Under the pieces are notes generated by a model that was not told where the DNA came from, made no database searches, and was given only the letters and a program-made list of their open reading frames with translations. Shown piece after piece: positions 54,451 to 63,722 of a stretch of 64,000 nucleotides of DNA. Origin of the DNA: Polynucleobacter sp. AP-Titi-500A-B4 (lineage in GTDB: Bacteria; Pseudomonadota; Gammaproteobacteria; Burkholderiales; Burkholderiaceae); NCBI RefSeq assembly GCF_018688095.1, contig NZ_CP061311.1, forward strand, positions 494,861 to 558,860, in the 5' to 3' direction. The number at the start of each line of letters is the position of its first letter. The first letter of the stretch is position 1. A program made the translations under genes and the position numbers.

Positions 54451-55161
54451 ATGCCAGGCTACAAACGCGTCCTCCTTAAATTATCCGGTGAAGCCCTGAT
54501 GGGTGATGATGCTTTTGGCATCAATCCAGTCACCATCGACTCCATGGTTTCTGAAATTGCTCAAGTAGTAAGCAGCGGTGTAGAGCTTGCGATCGTCATT
54601 GGCGGCGGAAATATTTTCCGTGGTGTGGCTGGTGGAGCTGCTGGTATGGATCGAGCAACTGCTGACTACATGGGTATGTTGGCGACCATGATGAATTCAC
54701 TTGCATTGCAAGATGCTTTACGTCAAAAAGGCGTAGAAGCGCGGGTTCAATCTGCTCTGCGTATGGATCAAGTGGTTGAGCCGTATATTCGTCCACGCGC
54801 AATTCGTGCAATGAGCGAAGGCAAGGTCGTAATCTTTGCCGCAGGTACAGGTAATCCATTCTTTACTACGGATACTGCTGCTGCCTTGCGTGGTGCAGAG
54901 ATGGGTGTAGAGGTTATGCTAAAAGCCACTAAGGTAGATGGTATCTATAGTGCGGATCCAGTCAAAGATCCGACTGCGACTCTTTATAAGACCATCACAT
55001 TCGATGAAGCATTGATTAAGAACTTACAAGTCATGGACGCTACTGCGTTTGCGTTATGCCGTGACCGCAAATTACCAATCAAAGTATTTTCGATCCTCAA
55101 GCCGGGCGCATTAATGCGTGTAGTGCAGGGTGAGTCAGAAGGTACTTTGGTACACGTTTAA
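54451..55161 (+). CDS. pyrH: UMP kinase
   Basis: This 236-aa hexameric kinase of the amino-acid kinase fold phosphorylates UMP to UDP. Motifs are RVLLKLSGEALMGDD at the N-terminus, VIGGGNIFRG near residue 50, AAGTGNPFFTTDTAA near residue 130 and a lysine-rich MLKATKVDGIYSADP. It follows the tsf terminator with its own promoter and leads the pyrH-frr-uppS-cdsA block. UMP kinases are usually regulated by GTP and UTP. Confidence 0.98.
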   Translation: MPGYKRVLLKLSGEALMGDDAFGINPVTIDSMVSEIAQVVSSGVELAIVIGGGNIFRGVAGGAAGMDRATADYMGMLATMMNSLALQDALRQKGVEARVQSALRMDQVVEPYIRPRAIRAMSEGKVVIFAAGTGNPFFTTDTAAALRGAEMGVEVMLKATKVDGIYSADPVKDPTATLYKTITFDEALIKNLQVMDATAFALCRDRKLPIKVFSILKPGALMRVVQGESEGTLVHV

Positions 55162-55172
55162 TAGGAGGCCTG

Positions 55173-55733
55173 ATGTCTGCAACAGAAATTAAAACTAACA
55201 CCAATCAAAAGATGGAAAAGTCTCTCGAGGCTTTGCGATCTAATTTAGCAAAAATTCGTTCCGGTCGCGCTAACCCAGGAATCTTGGAGCATATTCAAGT
55301 GGAGTACTACGGTAATCCAACGCCATTGAGTCAAGTGGCAAGTCTAGGTTTGGCGGATGCGCGCACAATCAACGTTCAGCCCTTTGAAAAGACGATGGTT
55401 GCTGCAGTAGAGAAAGCTATTCGTGATTCTGATTTGGGTTTAAATCCTGCTTCACAAGGTACGGTTATTCGTGTGCCAATGCCTGCGTTGACTGAAGAGC
55501 GTCGTCGTGAGCTCACTAAAGTTGTGAAGAGTGAAGGAGAGGATACCAAGATCGCTGTTCGTAATTTACGTCGCGATGCAAACGAGCATCTCAAACGCCT
55601 CACCAAGGACAAGGAAATCTCTGAGGATGAAGAGCGTCGTGCTGCTGACGAGATTCAGAAGATGACGGATAAAGCAGTGGTGGATATTGATAAGATCATC
55701 TCTGAAAAAGAAAAAGAGATCATGACCGTTTAA
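55173..55733 (+). CDS. frr: Ribosome recycling factor
   Basis: This 186-aa protein splits the post-termination ribosome with EF-G. The typical RRF sequence is seen: KIRSGRANPGIL near residue 30, NPTPLSQVASL, and the C-terminal helix MTDKAVVDIDKII. It starts 11 bases after pyrH with an AGGAGG site. Length matches the family. Confidence 0.98.
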   Translation: MSATEIKTNTNQKMEKSLEALRSNLAKIRSGRANPGILEHIQVEYYGNPTPLSQVASLGLADARTINVQPFEKTMVAAVEKAIRDSDLGLNPASQGTVIRVPMPALTEERRRELTKVVKSEGEDTKIAVRNLRRDANEHLKRLTKDKEISEDEERRAADEIQKMTDKAVVDIDKIISEKEKEIMTV

Positions 55734-55756
55734 GGTCTGGGTATATTCAATTTTTT

Positions 55757-56530
55757 ATGACCCAACACCTTAGTTCCACTCAAGCAATTCCGGAGATAAG
55801 TGCCATTCCTCGCCATGTGGCGATCATTATGGATGGTAATGGCCGCTGGGCAAGTAAGCGGATGATGCCTCGTGTGGCTGGCCACTCTGAGGGTCTGAGC
55901 GCGGTTCGTAAAATCGTTCAAGAGTGCCGTAGAACTGGCGTTGAGTATTTGACGGTCTTTGCTTTTAGTTCTGAGAACTGGCGCCGCCCACCGGAAGAAG
56001 TGGGCTTCTTAATGAAGTTATTTCTCAAGTCTTTAAAAGGTGAGGTTGCACGCCTTGCTGAAAACGACATTTGCTTGCGTTTAATTGGCGACCTTAGTCG
56101 TTTTGATTCTGCGATACAAGATATGGTTCAGTTCTCAGAAGAAAAAACAGCTGGATGCAAAGCGCTTACGCTCACGGTTGCCGCCAACTATGGCGGACGT
56201 TGGGACATCTTGCAGGCTATGCGTCGTTGCTTAGCGGCTAACCCGAATTTAAAGGCAGAAGATGTAAGAGAGGAATTATTGCAACCTCATCTTTCTATGG
56301 CATATGCGCCAGAGCCAGATTTGTTTATTCGGACGGGTGGCGAGCAGCGCATTAGCAATTTCTTATTGTGGCAACTGGCCTATACAGAGCTGTACTTCAC
56401 AGATGTTTTGTGGCCAGATTTTGACGAAGCTGAGCTCCACAAAGCTTTTGATTGGTTTAGCCAGCGCGAGCGTCGCTTTGGCCGCACCAGCGCACAACTT
56501 GCATCTCAACTAATGAGTGATGCAGTTTAA
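55757..56530 (+). CDS. uppS: Undecaprenyl diphosphate synthase
   Basis: This 257-aa cis-prenyltransferase makes the C55 lipid carrier for peptidoglycan and O-antigen. The active-site motif IIMDGNGRWAS (Asp near residue 25) is followed by TVFAFSSENWRRPPEEV, and by FIRTGGEQRISNFLLWQLAYTE near residue 195. It lies 23 bases after frr and 18 before cdsA in the conserved order. Confidence 0.98.
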   Translation: MTQHLSSTQAIPEISAIPRHVAIIMDGNGRWASKRMMPRVAGHSEGLSAVRKIVQECRRTGVEYLTVFAFSSENWRRPPEEVGFLMKLFLKSLKGEVARLAENDICLRLIGDLSRFDSAIQDMVQFSEEKTAGCKALTLTVAANYGGRWDILQAMRRCLAANPNLKAEDVREELLQPHLSMAYAPEPDLFIRTGGEQRISNFLLWQLAYTELYFTDVLWPDFDEAELHKAFDWFSQRERRFGRTSAQLASQLMSDAV

Positions 56531-56548
56531 TTACCTTCGCCACCTCAC

Positions 56549-57376
56549 ATGCTAAAAACCCGAGTCATTACTGCCCTTGTCTTATTGGCAGTATTGCTAC
56601 CTATCTTATTTTTATTACCTGCTGTTTATATTGGCGCTTTCTTTTTGGTGGCATTATCAGTTGCCGCTTGGGAGTGGAGTCGTTTAATTGCGCCAGGGGC
56701 AGATCGCGCCGCATATCTCTATGCATTTTTTTGCTTAATGATTATTGTATTTTTGCTGGGAATGCAAAATGCTAGCTGGCAATTTGGTCTATTACTTCTG
56801 TCAGTAATCTTTTGGTTTTTTATGGCGCCATTTATTCTTGCTAAGGGTATGAATCTCTCCTTGCAAAAACTACGTCCTTTTTATGTTGTGCTTGGATTGA
56901 TTTTGTTGCCTGCAACATGGTTTGCTTTGGTTTTCTTGCGAGAGCTAGGCCTGGTATTCCTACTAACAACCATTGCCTTGGTCTGGGTTGCCGATATTGG
57001 TGCTTACTTTGTGGGAAAAGCATTTGGAAAACGAAAGCTAGCTGTGCACATAAGTCCAGGTAAGTCAGTAGAGGGGGCAATTGGCGGTCTTATTCTCTGT
57101 TATGGATACGCATTTCTTTGCGTGTTTTATCTACCATTCGAATCGACTTTATTTGGCGCTTGGGCTATTCGTTTTGGCTGGGTACCGATGTTCTTAATGG
57201 TCACAGTGTTAACCGCCTTCAGTATTTTCGGAGACCTATTCGAATCTCAATTAAAGCGTTTGGCTGGCGTCAAAGATAGTAGTCATTTATTGCCGGGTCA
57301 TGGCGGAGTATTGGATCGTGTCGATGCATTAATTCCTACCATGCCGATTGCGGCATTGCTTGCAGGACTAGTGTAA
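56549..57376 (+). CDS. cdsA: Phosphatidate cytidylyltransferase
   Basis: This 275-aa membrane enzyme makes CDP-diacylglycerol from CTP and phosphatidate. Several hydrophobic helices precede the CDP-DAG synthase signature SQLKRLAGVKDSSHLLPGHGGVLDRVD near the end. It overlaps the dxr start by one base. Length is typical of the bacterial family. Confidence 0.96.
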   Translation: MLKTRVITALVLLAVLLPILFLLPAVYIGAFFLVALSVAAWEWSRLIAPGADRAAYLYAFFCLMIIVFLLGMQNASWQFGLLLLSVIFWFFMAPFILAKGMNLSLQKLRPFYVVLGLILLPATWFALVFLRELGLVFLLTTIALVWVADIGAYFVGKAFGKRKLAVHISPGKSVEGAIGGLILCYGYAFLCVFYLPFESTLFGAWAIRFGWVPMFLMVTVLTAFSIFGDLFESQLKRLAGVKDSSHLLPGHGGVLDRVDALIPTMPIAALLAGLV

Positions 57377-58563
57377 TGACTAGAAAAGTTACCATTCTTG
57401 GGTCTACTGGCTCTATTGGTGTTAACACTTTAGATGTTATTCGGGCACATCCTGATCGCTTTAAGGTGGCTGCGCTGACTGCGGGCAAGCAAGTGGATCG
57501 ACTGGCTGAGCAGTGTATTGAATTTAAGCCCACAATTGCTGTTGTTTCTGAAGCGGGTGATGCATTACATCTAGAAAAATTATTGCTTGCAAAAAATATC
57601 AAGACCCAGGTTTTGTATGGCCCTCAAGCCCTAGTAACCGCGGTTACAGATTCTGGATGTGACACAGTCATGGCTGCCATTGTGGGCGCAGCGGGCTTAG
57701 TGCCAACGCTTGCCGCAGCGAAAGCGGGTAAACGAGTGTTGCTTGCCAATAAAGAGGCGCTTGTGATGTCTGGTAATTTGTTTATGCAAGCCATGAAAGC
57801 TGGTGGCGGAGAATTGCTTCCGATTGATAGCGAGCACAATGCGATTTTTCAGTGCCTGCCCAATGAATTTACAACGTCGTCTCAGTCTAGATTGGGCGTT
57901 GAGGAGCTGTGGCTGACTGCATCAGGCGGCCCTTTTAGAAATACCCCCTTAGATCAGCTAGCAGCTATTACTCCCGAGCAAGCTTGCGCTCATCCAAACT
58001 GGGTAATGGGCAGGAAGATCTCTGTGGATTCAGCAACGATGATGAATAAGGGGCTTGAAGTCATTGAAGCCTTTTGGTTATTTGGCCTGCCACTAGAAAA
58101 AATTAAAGTATTGATTCATCCACAAAGCGTCGTGCATTCGATGGTTCGTTATCGTGATGGATCGGTATTGGCGCAAATGGGTCAACCGGATATGCGCACC
58201 CCAATTGCTTACGGTTTAGCGTGGCCTGAGCGTATTGAAGCAGGTGTTGCACCTTTAAATTTGACTCAGCTTGCAAGCCTCAATTTTTCAGAGCCAGAAT
58301 TGGCTCGGTTTCCATGTTTATCACTTGCCTTTGCGGCAGCTAAGGCTGGCGGCACAGCGCCAGTAGCGCTCAACGCTGCAAATGAAGTAGCGGTAGCGGC
58401 GTTTTTAGATGCCAGATTGCCTTATCTCCAAATCTCCACCGTAGTAGAGAAGACTTTGAGTGCGATTACTCAGGCAGATGCAGATTCTTTAGAGGGGATT
58501 TTGAGCACCGATGCTCAGGCGAGAAAGTTAGCGCATGAGTTTATTCAGGGCTTGAAAAAGTAA
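57376..58563 (+). CDS. dxr: 1-deoxy-D-xylulose 5-phosphate reductoisomerase
   Basis: This 395-aa enzyme catalyses the second step of the MEP isoprenoid pathway. The NADPH site is GSTGSIGVNTLDVI, followed by VLLANKEALVMSG near residue 122, the metal/substrate region LLPIDSEHNAIFQCL, and GGPFRNTP. The ATG shares one base with the cdsA stop. It supplies precursors used by UppS in the same block. Confidence 0.98.
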   Translation: MTRKVTILGSTGSIGVNTLDVIRAHPDRFKVAALTAGKQVDRLAEQCIEFKPTIAVVSEAGDALHLEKLLLAKNIKTQVLYGPQALVTAVTDSGCDTVMAAIVGAAGLVPTLAAAKAGKRVLLANKEALVMSGNLFMQAMKAGGGELLPIDSEHNAIFQCLPNEFTTSSQSRLGVEELWLTASGGPFRNTPLDQLAAITPEQACAHPNWVMGRKISVDSATMMNKGLEVIEAFWLFGLPLEKIKVLIHPQSVVHSMVRYRDGSVLAQMGQPDMRTPIAYGLAWPERIEAGVAPLNLTQLASLNFSEPELARFPCLSLAFAAAKAGGTAPVALNAANEVAVAAFLDARLPYLQISTVVEKTLSAITQADADSLEGILSTDAQARKLAHEFIQGLKK

Positions 58564-58585
58564 CTTTGGTAACTAAGGATTTCCT

Positions 58586-59713
58586 TTGCAAGCGTTAATT
58601 ACTATTGGTGCATTTTTGCTCACCCTCGGTGTTTTAGTGAGCTTTCATGAGTTTGGTCATTTTTTAGCGGCCCGCGCATGTGGTGTCCGAGTTCTTCGCT
58701 TTGCTGTTGGCTTTGGGAAGCCACTGTTCACATATCACGCAAAAAATAAAACGGAATGGGTGTTGGCTTCGATTCCTTTGGGTGGTTACGTCAAGTTAAT
58801 GGATGGTCGAGATCATTCTCAAAATATTACCCTTGAAGATCAAACCCATGCCTTTGATCAAAAACCTCTTTGGCAACGCTCCTTGATTGTGGCTGCAGGC
58901 CCATTTGCAAATTTCTTCTTAGCAATTGTGCTGTTTTCCATCATCTATATTTCTGGCGTTCCGCAACTTCCCGCTATCTTACAAAGTCCTCCAGAAAATT
59001 CAGTAGCTGCAAAATTAGGCCTTGCTCAAGGGGATCAAGTGATAGGTTGGCAATCCTTGGGTTCAGAGTTTGTGCCTATCTCTGGGGAATTTGATCCCGT
59101 TCCCAGTTGGAATGCTTTGCGTTGGAATTTGATGGACGCGCTGACGGGTGAATCCGGCTTTGCCTTGGAGTTACAAGATCCGGCGGGCAGCCGCCTGATT
59201 AAAACGTTTAAAGCAGGGGAATTGCCAAAAATCACCCCTGATGGTGATCCCATGAAAGATCTCGGATTATTGCCTCAGACCACTCCAATGGGCCAATGGA
59301 ATGAGCTTAAATTAAGCCCCCTCAAGGCTTTGGGGTTCGCAAGCCACCGGGTTTGGCTTATCAGCAAGGTATCTCTTAGGTTGATGGTAGGGATGTTTAC
59401 TGGCCAGAGCTCGATAAAGCAGCTGGGAGGTCCCTTGAGTATTGCCGATATGGCTGGCAAGTCTGCCCAGGTTGGATGGCAACCTTTTTTGGCATTTTTG
59501 GCACTAATTAGTATCAGTATTGGGCTGCTGAATTTACTCCCTTTTCCCATGCTAGATGGGGGTCAGCTCCTGTATGATGCATGGGAGTTGGTTGCTGGAA
59601 AGAGGATTTCGATTTCGTTGCAGGAACAGTTCCAAAAAGTGGGCTTTCTGTTGCTGATTTCACTATCCCTACTGGCCTTGTTTAACGATTTACAACGCTA
59701 TTTGTCGCCTTGA
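58586..59713 (+). CDS. rseP: Site-2 protease RseP, short form with a single PDZ domain
   Basis: This 375-aa intramembrane zinc protease has HEFGH in the first helix (near residue 22) and the LDGG motif near residue 320. RseP cuts anti-sigma factor RseA and clears signal peptides. Only one PDZ domain (about residues 118-215, with ENSVAAKLGLAQGDQVIGW) lies between the second and third helices; E. coli RseP has about 450 aa and two. The start is TTG at 58586. The bamA start overlaps its stop. Confidence 0.93.
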   Translation: MQALITIGAFLLTLGVLVSFHEFGHFLAARACGVRVLRFAVGFGKPLFTYHAKNKTEWVLASIPLGGYVKLMDGRDHSQNITLEDQTHAFDQKPLWQRSLIVAAGPFANFFLAIVLFSIIYISGVPQLPAILQSPPENSVAAKLGLAQGDQVIGWQSLGSEFVPISGEFDPVPSWNALRWNLMDALTGESGFALELQDPAGSRLIKTFKAGELPKITPDGDPMKDLGLLPQTTPMGQWNELKLSPLKALGFASHRVWLISKVSLRLMVGMFTGQSSIKQLGGPLSIADMAGKSAQVGWQPFLAFLALISISIGLLNLLPFPMLDGGQLLYDAWELVAGKRISISLQEQFQKVGFLLLISLSLLALFNDLQRYLSP

Positions 59714-62058
59714 ATTTTTTGACCCCATTCCTTTCTCTTTTTGCTCGTTTTCTAGCTCGCCTGCTATTGGCTGTTGCTATTGGCTTTAGCGTTAATGTCA
59801 ATGCGGCCGATTCTTTCGTAGTAAAAGATATTCGAGTTGAAGGTTTGCAACGCGTAGAGCCTGGAACAGTTTTTAGTTATTTATCTGTTCAGGTAGGTGA
59901 AACATTTACCCAAGAAAAAGGTACTGAGGCAATTAAAGCCTTATACAGCACTGGCTTTTTTAGAGACGTGCAAATTCAGGCTCAGGGCGATGTGCTGATT
60001 GTGATTGTTGAAGAGCGTCCAACAATGTCTCGGATTGAGTTTACGGGAATGAAAGAGTTTAGTGAGGAAATTGTTCGCAAATCACTGAAGACAGTCGGCG
60101 TTGCTGAAGCGCGTTTTTACGATAAAGCGTTAATTGATAAAGCAGAGCAAGAACTGAAGCGTCAATATGTTGGTAAGGGTATGTTTGCTGCTGAGGTTGT
60201 TGCAACCGTGACTCCGGTAGAGCGCAATCAGGTTGCTGTTTACTTTAATATTGACGAGGGCCCCGTTGCCAAAATCCAAGAGATTAATTTTATTGGCACG
60301 GAAGCATTTAGCGAGGGCACTCTAAAGAGTGAAATGCAGCTCAAGACGGGTGGGTGGCTGTCTTGGTACAGTAAAGATAATCTCTACTCTAAGCAAAAAC
60401 TAACTGCCGACTTGGAAACAATTCGATCTTATTATTTAAATCGTGGCTATCTTGAGTTTGTGGTTGAGTCTACTCAGGTTTCGATTACTCCTGATAAAAA
60501 AGGAATTTACTTAACCATCAGCATTCGTGAAGGTAAGAAATTTACTGTAAAAGATGTGCGTCTTGCTGGTGAGTTGTTGGGTAAAGAGGCAGAGCTTAAG
60601 CAGTTGATTGTATTGAAGCCTGGAGATACTTTTTCCTCAGCTAAATTAACTGAAAGTACTAAGGCAATCGCGGAGATTTTAGGTTCTTATGGTTATGCAT
60701 TTGCGACTATTAATCCGCAGCCAGATATTCGTAGGGAATTATCTGAAGTTGATCTCACGCTGGTGATTGATCCAGGTCGTCGTATTTATGTTCGTAAAGT
60801 AGAGATTTCTGGAAATGCTAAAACCCGCGATATGGTCATTCGTAGAGAAATGCGTCAGTTTGAGAGCTCTTGGTTTGATAGCGATAAGATTGAGTTGTCT
60901 AAGAGACGCTTGGGTAGGCTTGGTTATTTTACTGAAACAGATATCACTACAGAAGATGTTCCTGGCTCACCTGACCAGGTTGATGTGAATGTGAAAGTTA
61001 CAGAGAAGCCTACAGGTGCCCTAACAATTGGTGCTGGCTTCTCGTCAACTGAAAAGCTGATTTTGTCTGCCGGCATCAATCAAGATAATGCGTTTGGTAC
61101 CGGAACTTCCGTTGGATTGAATGCTTCGGTAGGAAAAATTAATCAAAATTTTACTTTATCGAATTACGACCCATATTTTACTGAGGATGGCATTAGTCGG
61201 TACACTGACTTGTACTACCGATCATCGAAGCCACTTTACTATGCTGGCGATCCAGATTATCAAATTAAGTCTGTAGGCTCTAGTTTGAAGTTCGGCGTTC
61301 CTTATACTGAAGTGGATCGAGTATTCTTTGGAACCGGCCTTGAGGCGTTTCAAATACAAACCACCTCTAATACCCCGATACCATATTTAAATTATGCGCA
61401 AAGCTATGGCATTGCTGCCCCTGGTTACCCTGGGACTTTAACCACTTACAACGTTCCTTTGACTGTGGGTTGGGCGCGTGATGGACGTGATAGCGCATTG
61501 ATCCCTTCAGATGGTTCTTTGCAGCAATTATCTGGTGAGGTCGGGACCCCAGTGGGGAATATGACTTTTTATCGCCTGTATGGCCAGTATCAAAAATACC
61601 ATTCGTTCTCTAAAGGAAATATTTTGTCTTTTAATGGGGAGGTTGGTTATGGTCAGGCTTATGGCTCAAATCCGTACCCGATTACCAAAAACTACTATGT
61701 TGGTGGTATCGGTTCGGTCCGTGGATATGCGCCTGGCTCTCTAGGCCCACAGTACTACAACCCAACATATGCAGTTAACCAGCCTACTGGTGGGCAATCT
61801 AAGATTGTGACCAATGTCGAATATACGGTTCCTGTTCCGGGTTCCGGGGTCGATAAAACTTTACGCACCTTTGCTTTCGTAGACGGCGGTAATGCTTTTG
61901 GGGAAAATATTAATCTCGTTTTGAGTTATTCTTATGGTCTAGGAATATCATGGATATCACCATTAGGACCATTAAAGTTTAGTTATGGCATCCCTTACAA
62001 GCCATACCCAACGGCTAATGTCCAGCGTTTGCAGTTCCAGGTGGGTACGGCGTTTTAA
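59710..62058 (+). CDS. bamA: Outer-membrane protein assembly factor BamA
   Basis: This 782-aa outer-membrane protein inserts other beta-barrels. A signal peptide (LLLAVAIGFSVNVNAADS) is followed by five POTRA domains (about residues 35-430) and a C-terminal barrel. The barrel has the conserved IGSVRGYAPGSLG loop (VRGY, near residue 675) and a terminal aromatic residue (VGTAF). The start is TTG at 59710, overlapping rseP by 4 bases. skp follows after 19 bases, as in most Gram-negatives. Confidence 0.97.
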   Translation: MNFLTPFLSLFARFLARLLLAVAIGFSVNVNAADSFVVKDIRVEGLQRVEPGTVFSYLSVQVGETFTQEKGTEAIKALYSTGFFRDVQIQAQGDVLIVIVEERPTMSRIEFTGMKEFSEEIVRKSLKTVGVAEARFYDKALIDKAEQELKRQYVGKGMFAAEVVATVTPVERNQVAVYFNIDEGPVAKIQEINFIGTEAFSEGTLKSEMQLKTGGWLSWYSKDNLYSKQKLTADLETIRSYYLNRGYLEFVVESTQVSITPDKKGIYLTISIREGKKFTVKDVRLAGELLGKEAELKQLIVLKPGDTFSSAKLTESTKAIAEILGSYGYAFATINPQPDIRRELSEVDLTLVIDPGRRIYVRKVEISGNAKTRDMVIRREMRQFESSWFDSDKIELSKRRLGRLGYFTETDITTEDVPGSPDQVDVNVKVTEKPTGALTIGAGFSSTEKLILSAGINQDNAFGTGTSVGLNASVGKINQNFTLSNYDPYFTEDGISRYTDLYYRSSKPLYYAGDPDYQIKSVGSSLKFGVPYTEVDRVFFGTGLEAFQIQTTSNTPIPYLNYAQSYGIAAPGYPGTLTTYNVPLTVGWARDGRDSALIPSDGSLQQLSGEVGTPVGNMTFYRLYGQYQKYHSFSKGNILSFNGEVGYGQAYGSNPYPITKNYYVGGIGSVRGYAPGSLGPQYYNPTYAVNQPTGGQSKIVTNVEYTVPVPGSGVDKTLRTFAFVDGGNAFGENINLVLSYSYGLGISWISPLGPLKFSYGIPYKPYPTANVQRLQFQVGTAF

Positions 62059-62077
62059 CAGTTTAAGGAAAAGTTTT

Positions 62078-62605
62078 ATGAAGTTTTATAGATCTTCAAA
62101 ATGGATTCAATTTATTTTGGCAGTCGCAACGATTGCATTTGGATCCACCTCTGTCTATGCACAGGATGCAGGGACTCGTATTGCGGTTGTGAACTCTGAA
62201 AAAGTTTTTAACGAGTCCAATTTAGCAAAAGCGATGCAAACCCGTTTGCAAAATGAATTTACTAAGCGTCAGAATGAATTGCGTGACAGTGCGCAAAAAA
62301 TTCAGGCGGCTGCTGAAAAGCTAGATAAAGATGGTGCCGTTATGAGTGAGGCAGAGCGTGTGCGTCGCCAACGTGAATTGGCTGATCAGGATCGCGAGTT
62401 GCAACGTAAGCAACGTGAATTTACCGAAGATCTTAATCAGCGTACCTTCGAGGAGCGTGCAAAGATTGCTGAAAAAGCAAATTTAGTTCTACGTCAAATC
62501 GCCGAACAAAGAAAGTTAGATGTCATCATTCAAGAAGCAGCTTTTGTGACCCCAAAAGCAGATATTACTGATGATGTCATCAAGGCTTTAAATAGCCAGA
62601 AGTAA
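62078..62605 (+). CDS. skp: Periplasmic chaperone Skp (OmpH family)
   Basis: This 175-aa protein has a signal peptide (IQFILAVATIAFGSTSVYAQ) and a charged helical body, with RIAVVNSEKVFNES after the cleavage site and long coiled tentacles. Skp holds unfolded outer-membrane proteins for BamA. The ATG at 62078 is preferred over a longer frame that starts within bamA, because it yields a proper signal peptide and has AAGGAAAAG before it. Confidence 0.93.
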   Translation: MKFYRSSKWIQFILAVATIAFGSTSVYAQDAGTRIAVVNSEKVFNESNLAKAMQTRLQNEFTKRQNELRDSAQKIQAAAEKLDKDGAVMSEAERVRRQRELADQDRELQRKQREFTEDLNQRTFEERAKIAEKANLVLRQIAEQRKLDVIIQEAAFVTPKADITDDVIKALNSQK

Positions 62606-62610
62606 GTTTT

Positions 62611-63678
62611 ATGCCTACCGCCATTGAGCTGGCCGAACAGTTTCAAGCAAGCTTGGTGGGGGAGGCTTCCAGCGACTTTGCTGGTCTTGCACCACTCGAG
62701 CGTGCACAAAAAAACCAAATATCGTTTCTATCTAACCCGCTATATCGGCAACAGGCTTCCGATAGTGGGGCTGGGGCGCTTATAGTCAGCAAGGCGGACT
62801 TGGATTTTCTTCAAGCAAATCCTGGGGCTAATTCTTCCCAACGTGTGTTTTTTGTTTCTAAAAATCCCTATGCAACCTTTGCGAGAATGGCGCAACACTT
62901 TGCAAAAAACAGTTCTCCAGCTTATGCGCCAGGAGTTCATGCAAGCGCAGCAATAGATCCAACGGCGTATATTCCGAGTTCATGTCATATTGGACCTTTT
63001 GTACAGGTTGAGGCCGGTGTAAAACTTGGGGAGCGTGTGTCTATTTTAGGCAATACAACCATTGCCAGAAATAGCGTGATTGGTAGCGATACATTGATTT
63101 ACCCTTCGGTTTCTATTTATTGTGGGACGCAAATAGGCGATCGCTGCATCATTCATAGTGGCGCTGTCATTGGTGCAGATGGATTTGGATTTGCACCAGA
63201 TTTCTCACCTACTGGTGGTGAGTGGGTCAAAATTCCGCAAACAGGCAATGTAGTCATCGGCAATGATGTGGAGATTGGCGCTTCAACTACGATTGATCGT
63301 GGCGCAATGAGCGATACCGTGATTGGCGCTGGAACCAAGATTGATAATCAGGTTCAGATTGCTCACAACGTCGTTGTGGGTAGTTGCTGTGTTATTGCTG
63401 GATGTGCGGCTGTCTCGGGAAGTACAAAAATAGGTAATTTCTGCATTATTGGTGGAGCTGCAAATTTTGCAGGCCATCTGACGATCGCTGATAGAACTAC
63501 AGTTTCTGGTAATACCTCGATTATTCGCTCTATTACTGAGTCAGGACAGCATTTCACGGGGGTTTATCCATCCATGCTCCATAGTGCTTGGGAGAAAAAC
63601 GCTGCTATCTTGCGTGGCCTAGATAAAATACGTCAACGCTTGCGATTATTGGATAAAAACAATAAATCTGAGTCTTAA
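62611..63678 (+). CDS. lpxD: UDP-3-O-acyl-glucosamine N-acyltransferase
   Basis: This 355-aa lipid A synthesis enzyme has an N-terminal uridine-binding domain (about residues 1-100) and a left-handed beta helix of hexapeptide repeats. The LpxD pattern VIGADGFGFAPD is near residue 187, followed by GASTTIDRGAMSDTVIG and the catalytic-His region QIAHNVVVG. It starts 5 bases after skp and precedes fabZ in the usual order. Confidence 0.97.
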   Translation: MPTAIELAEQFQASLVGEASSDFAGLAPLERAQKNQISFLSNPLYRQQASDSGAGALIVSKADLDFLQANPGANSSQRVFFVSKNPYATFARMAQHFAKNSSPAYAPGVHASAAIDPTAYIPSSCHIGPFVQVEAGVKLGERVSILGNTTIARNSVIGSDTLIYPSVSIYCGTQIGDRCIIHSGAVIGADGFGFAPDFSPTGGEWVKIPQTGNVVIGNDVEIGASTTIDRGAMSDTVIGAGTKIDNQVQIAHNVVVGSCCVIAGCAAVSGSTKIGNFCIIGGAANFAGHLTIADRTTVSGNTSIIRSITESGQHFTGVYPSMLHSAWEKNAAILRGLDKIRQRLRLLDKNNKSES

Positions 63679-63722
63679 GACTTGGATTCAGTAATTTATA
63701 TTAACTTTAGAGTAGGTAATTT

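Noticed and set aside
61985..62077. Longer N-terminus of skp inside bamA
   Set aside because: It would place the signal peptide internally; the ATG at 62078 gives a normal signal peptide and has a ribosome site.
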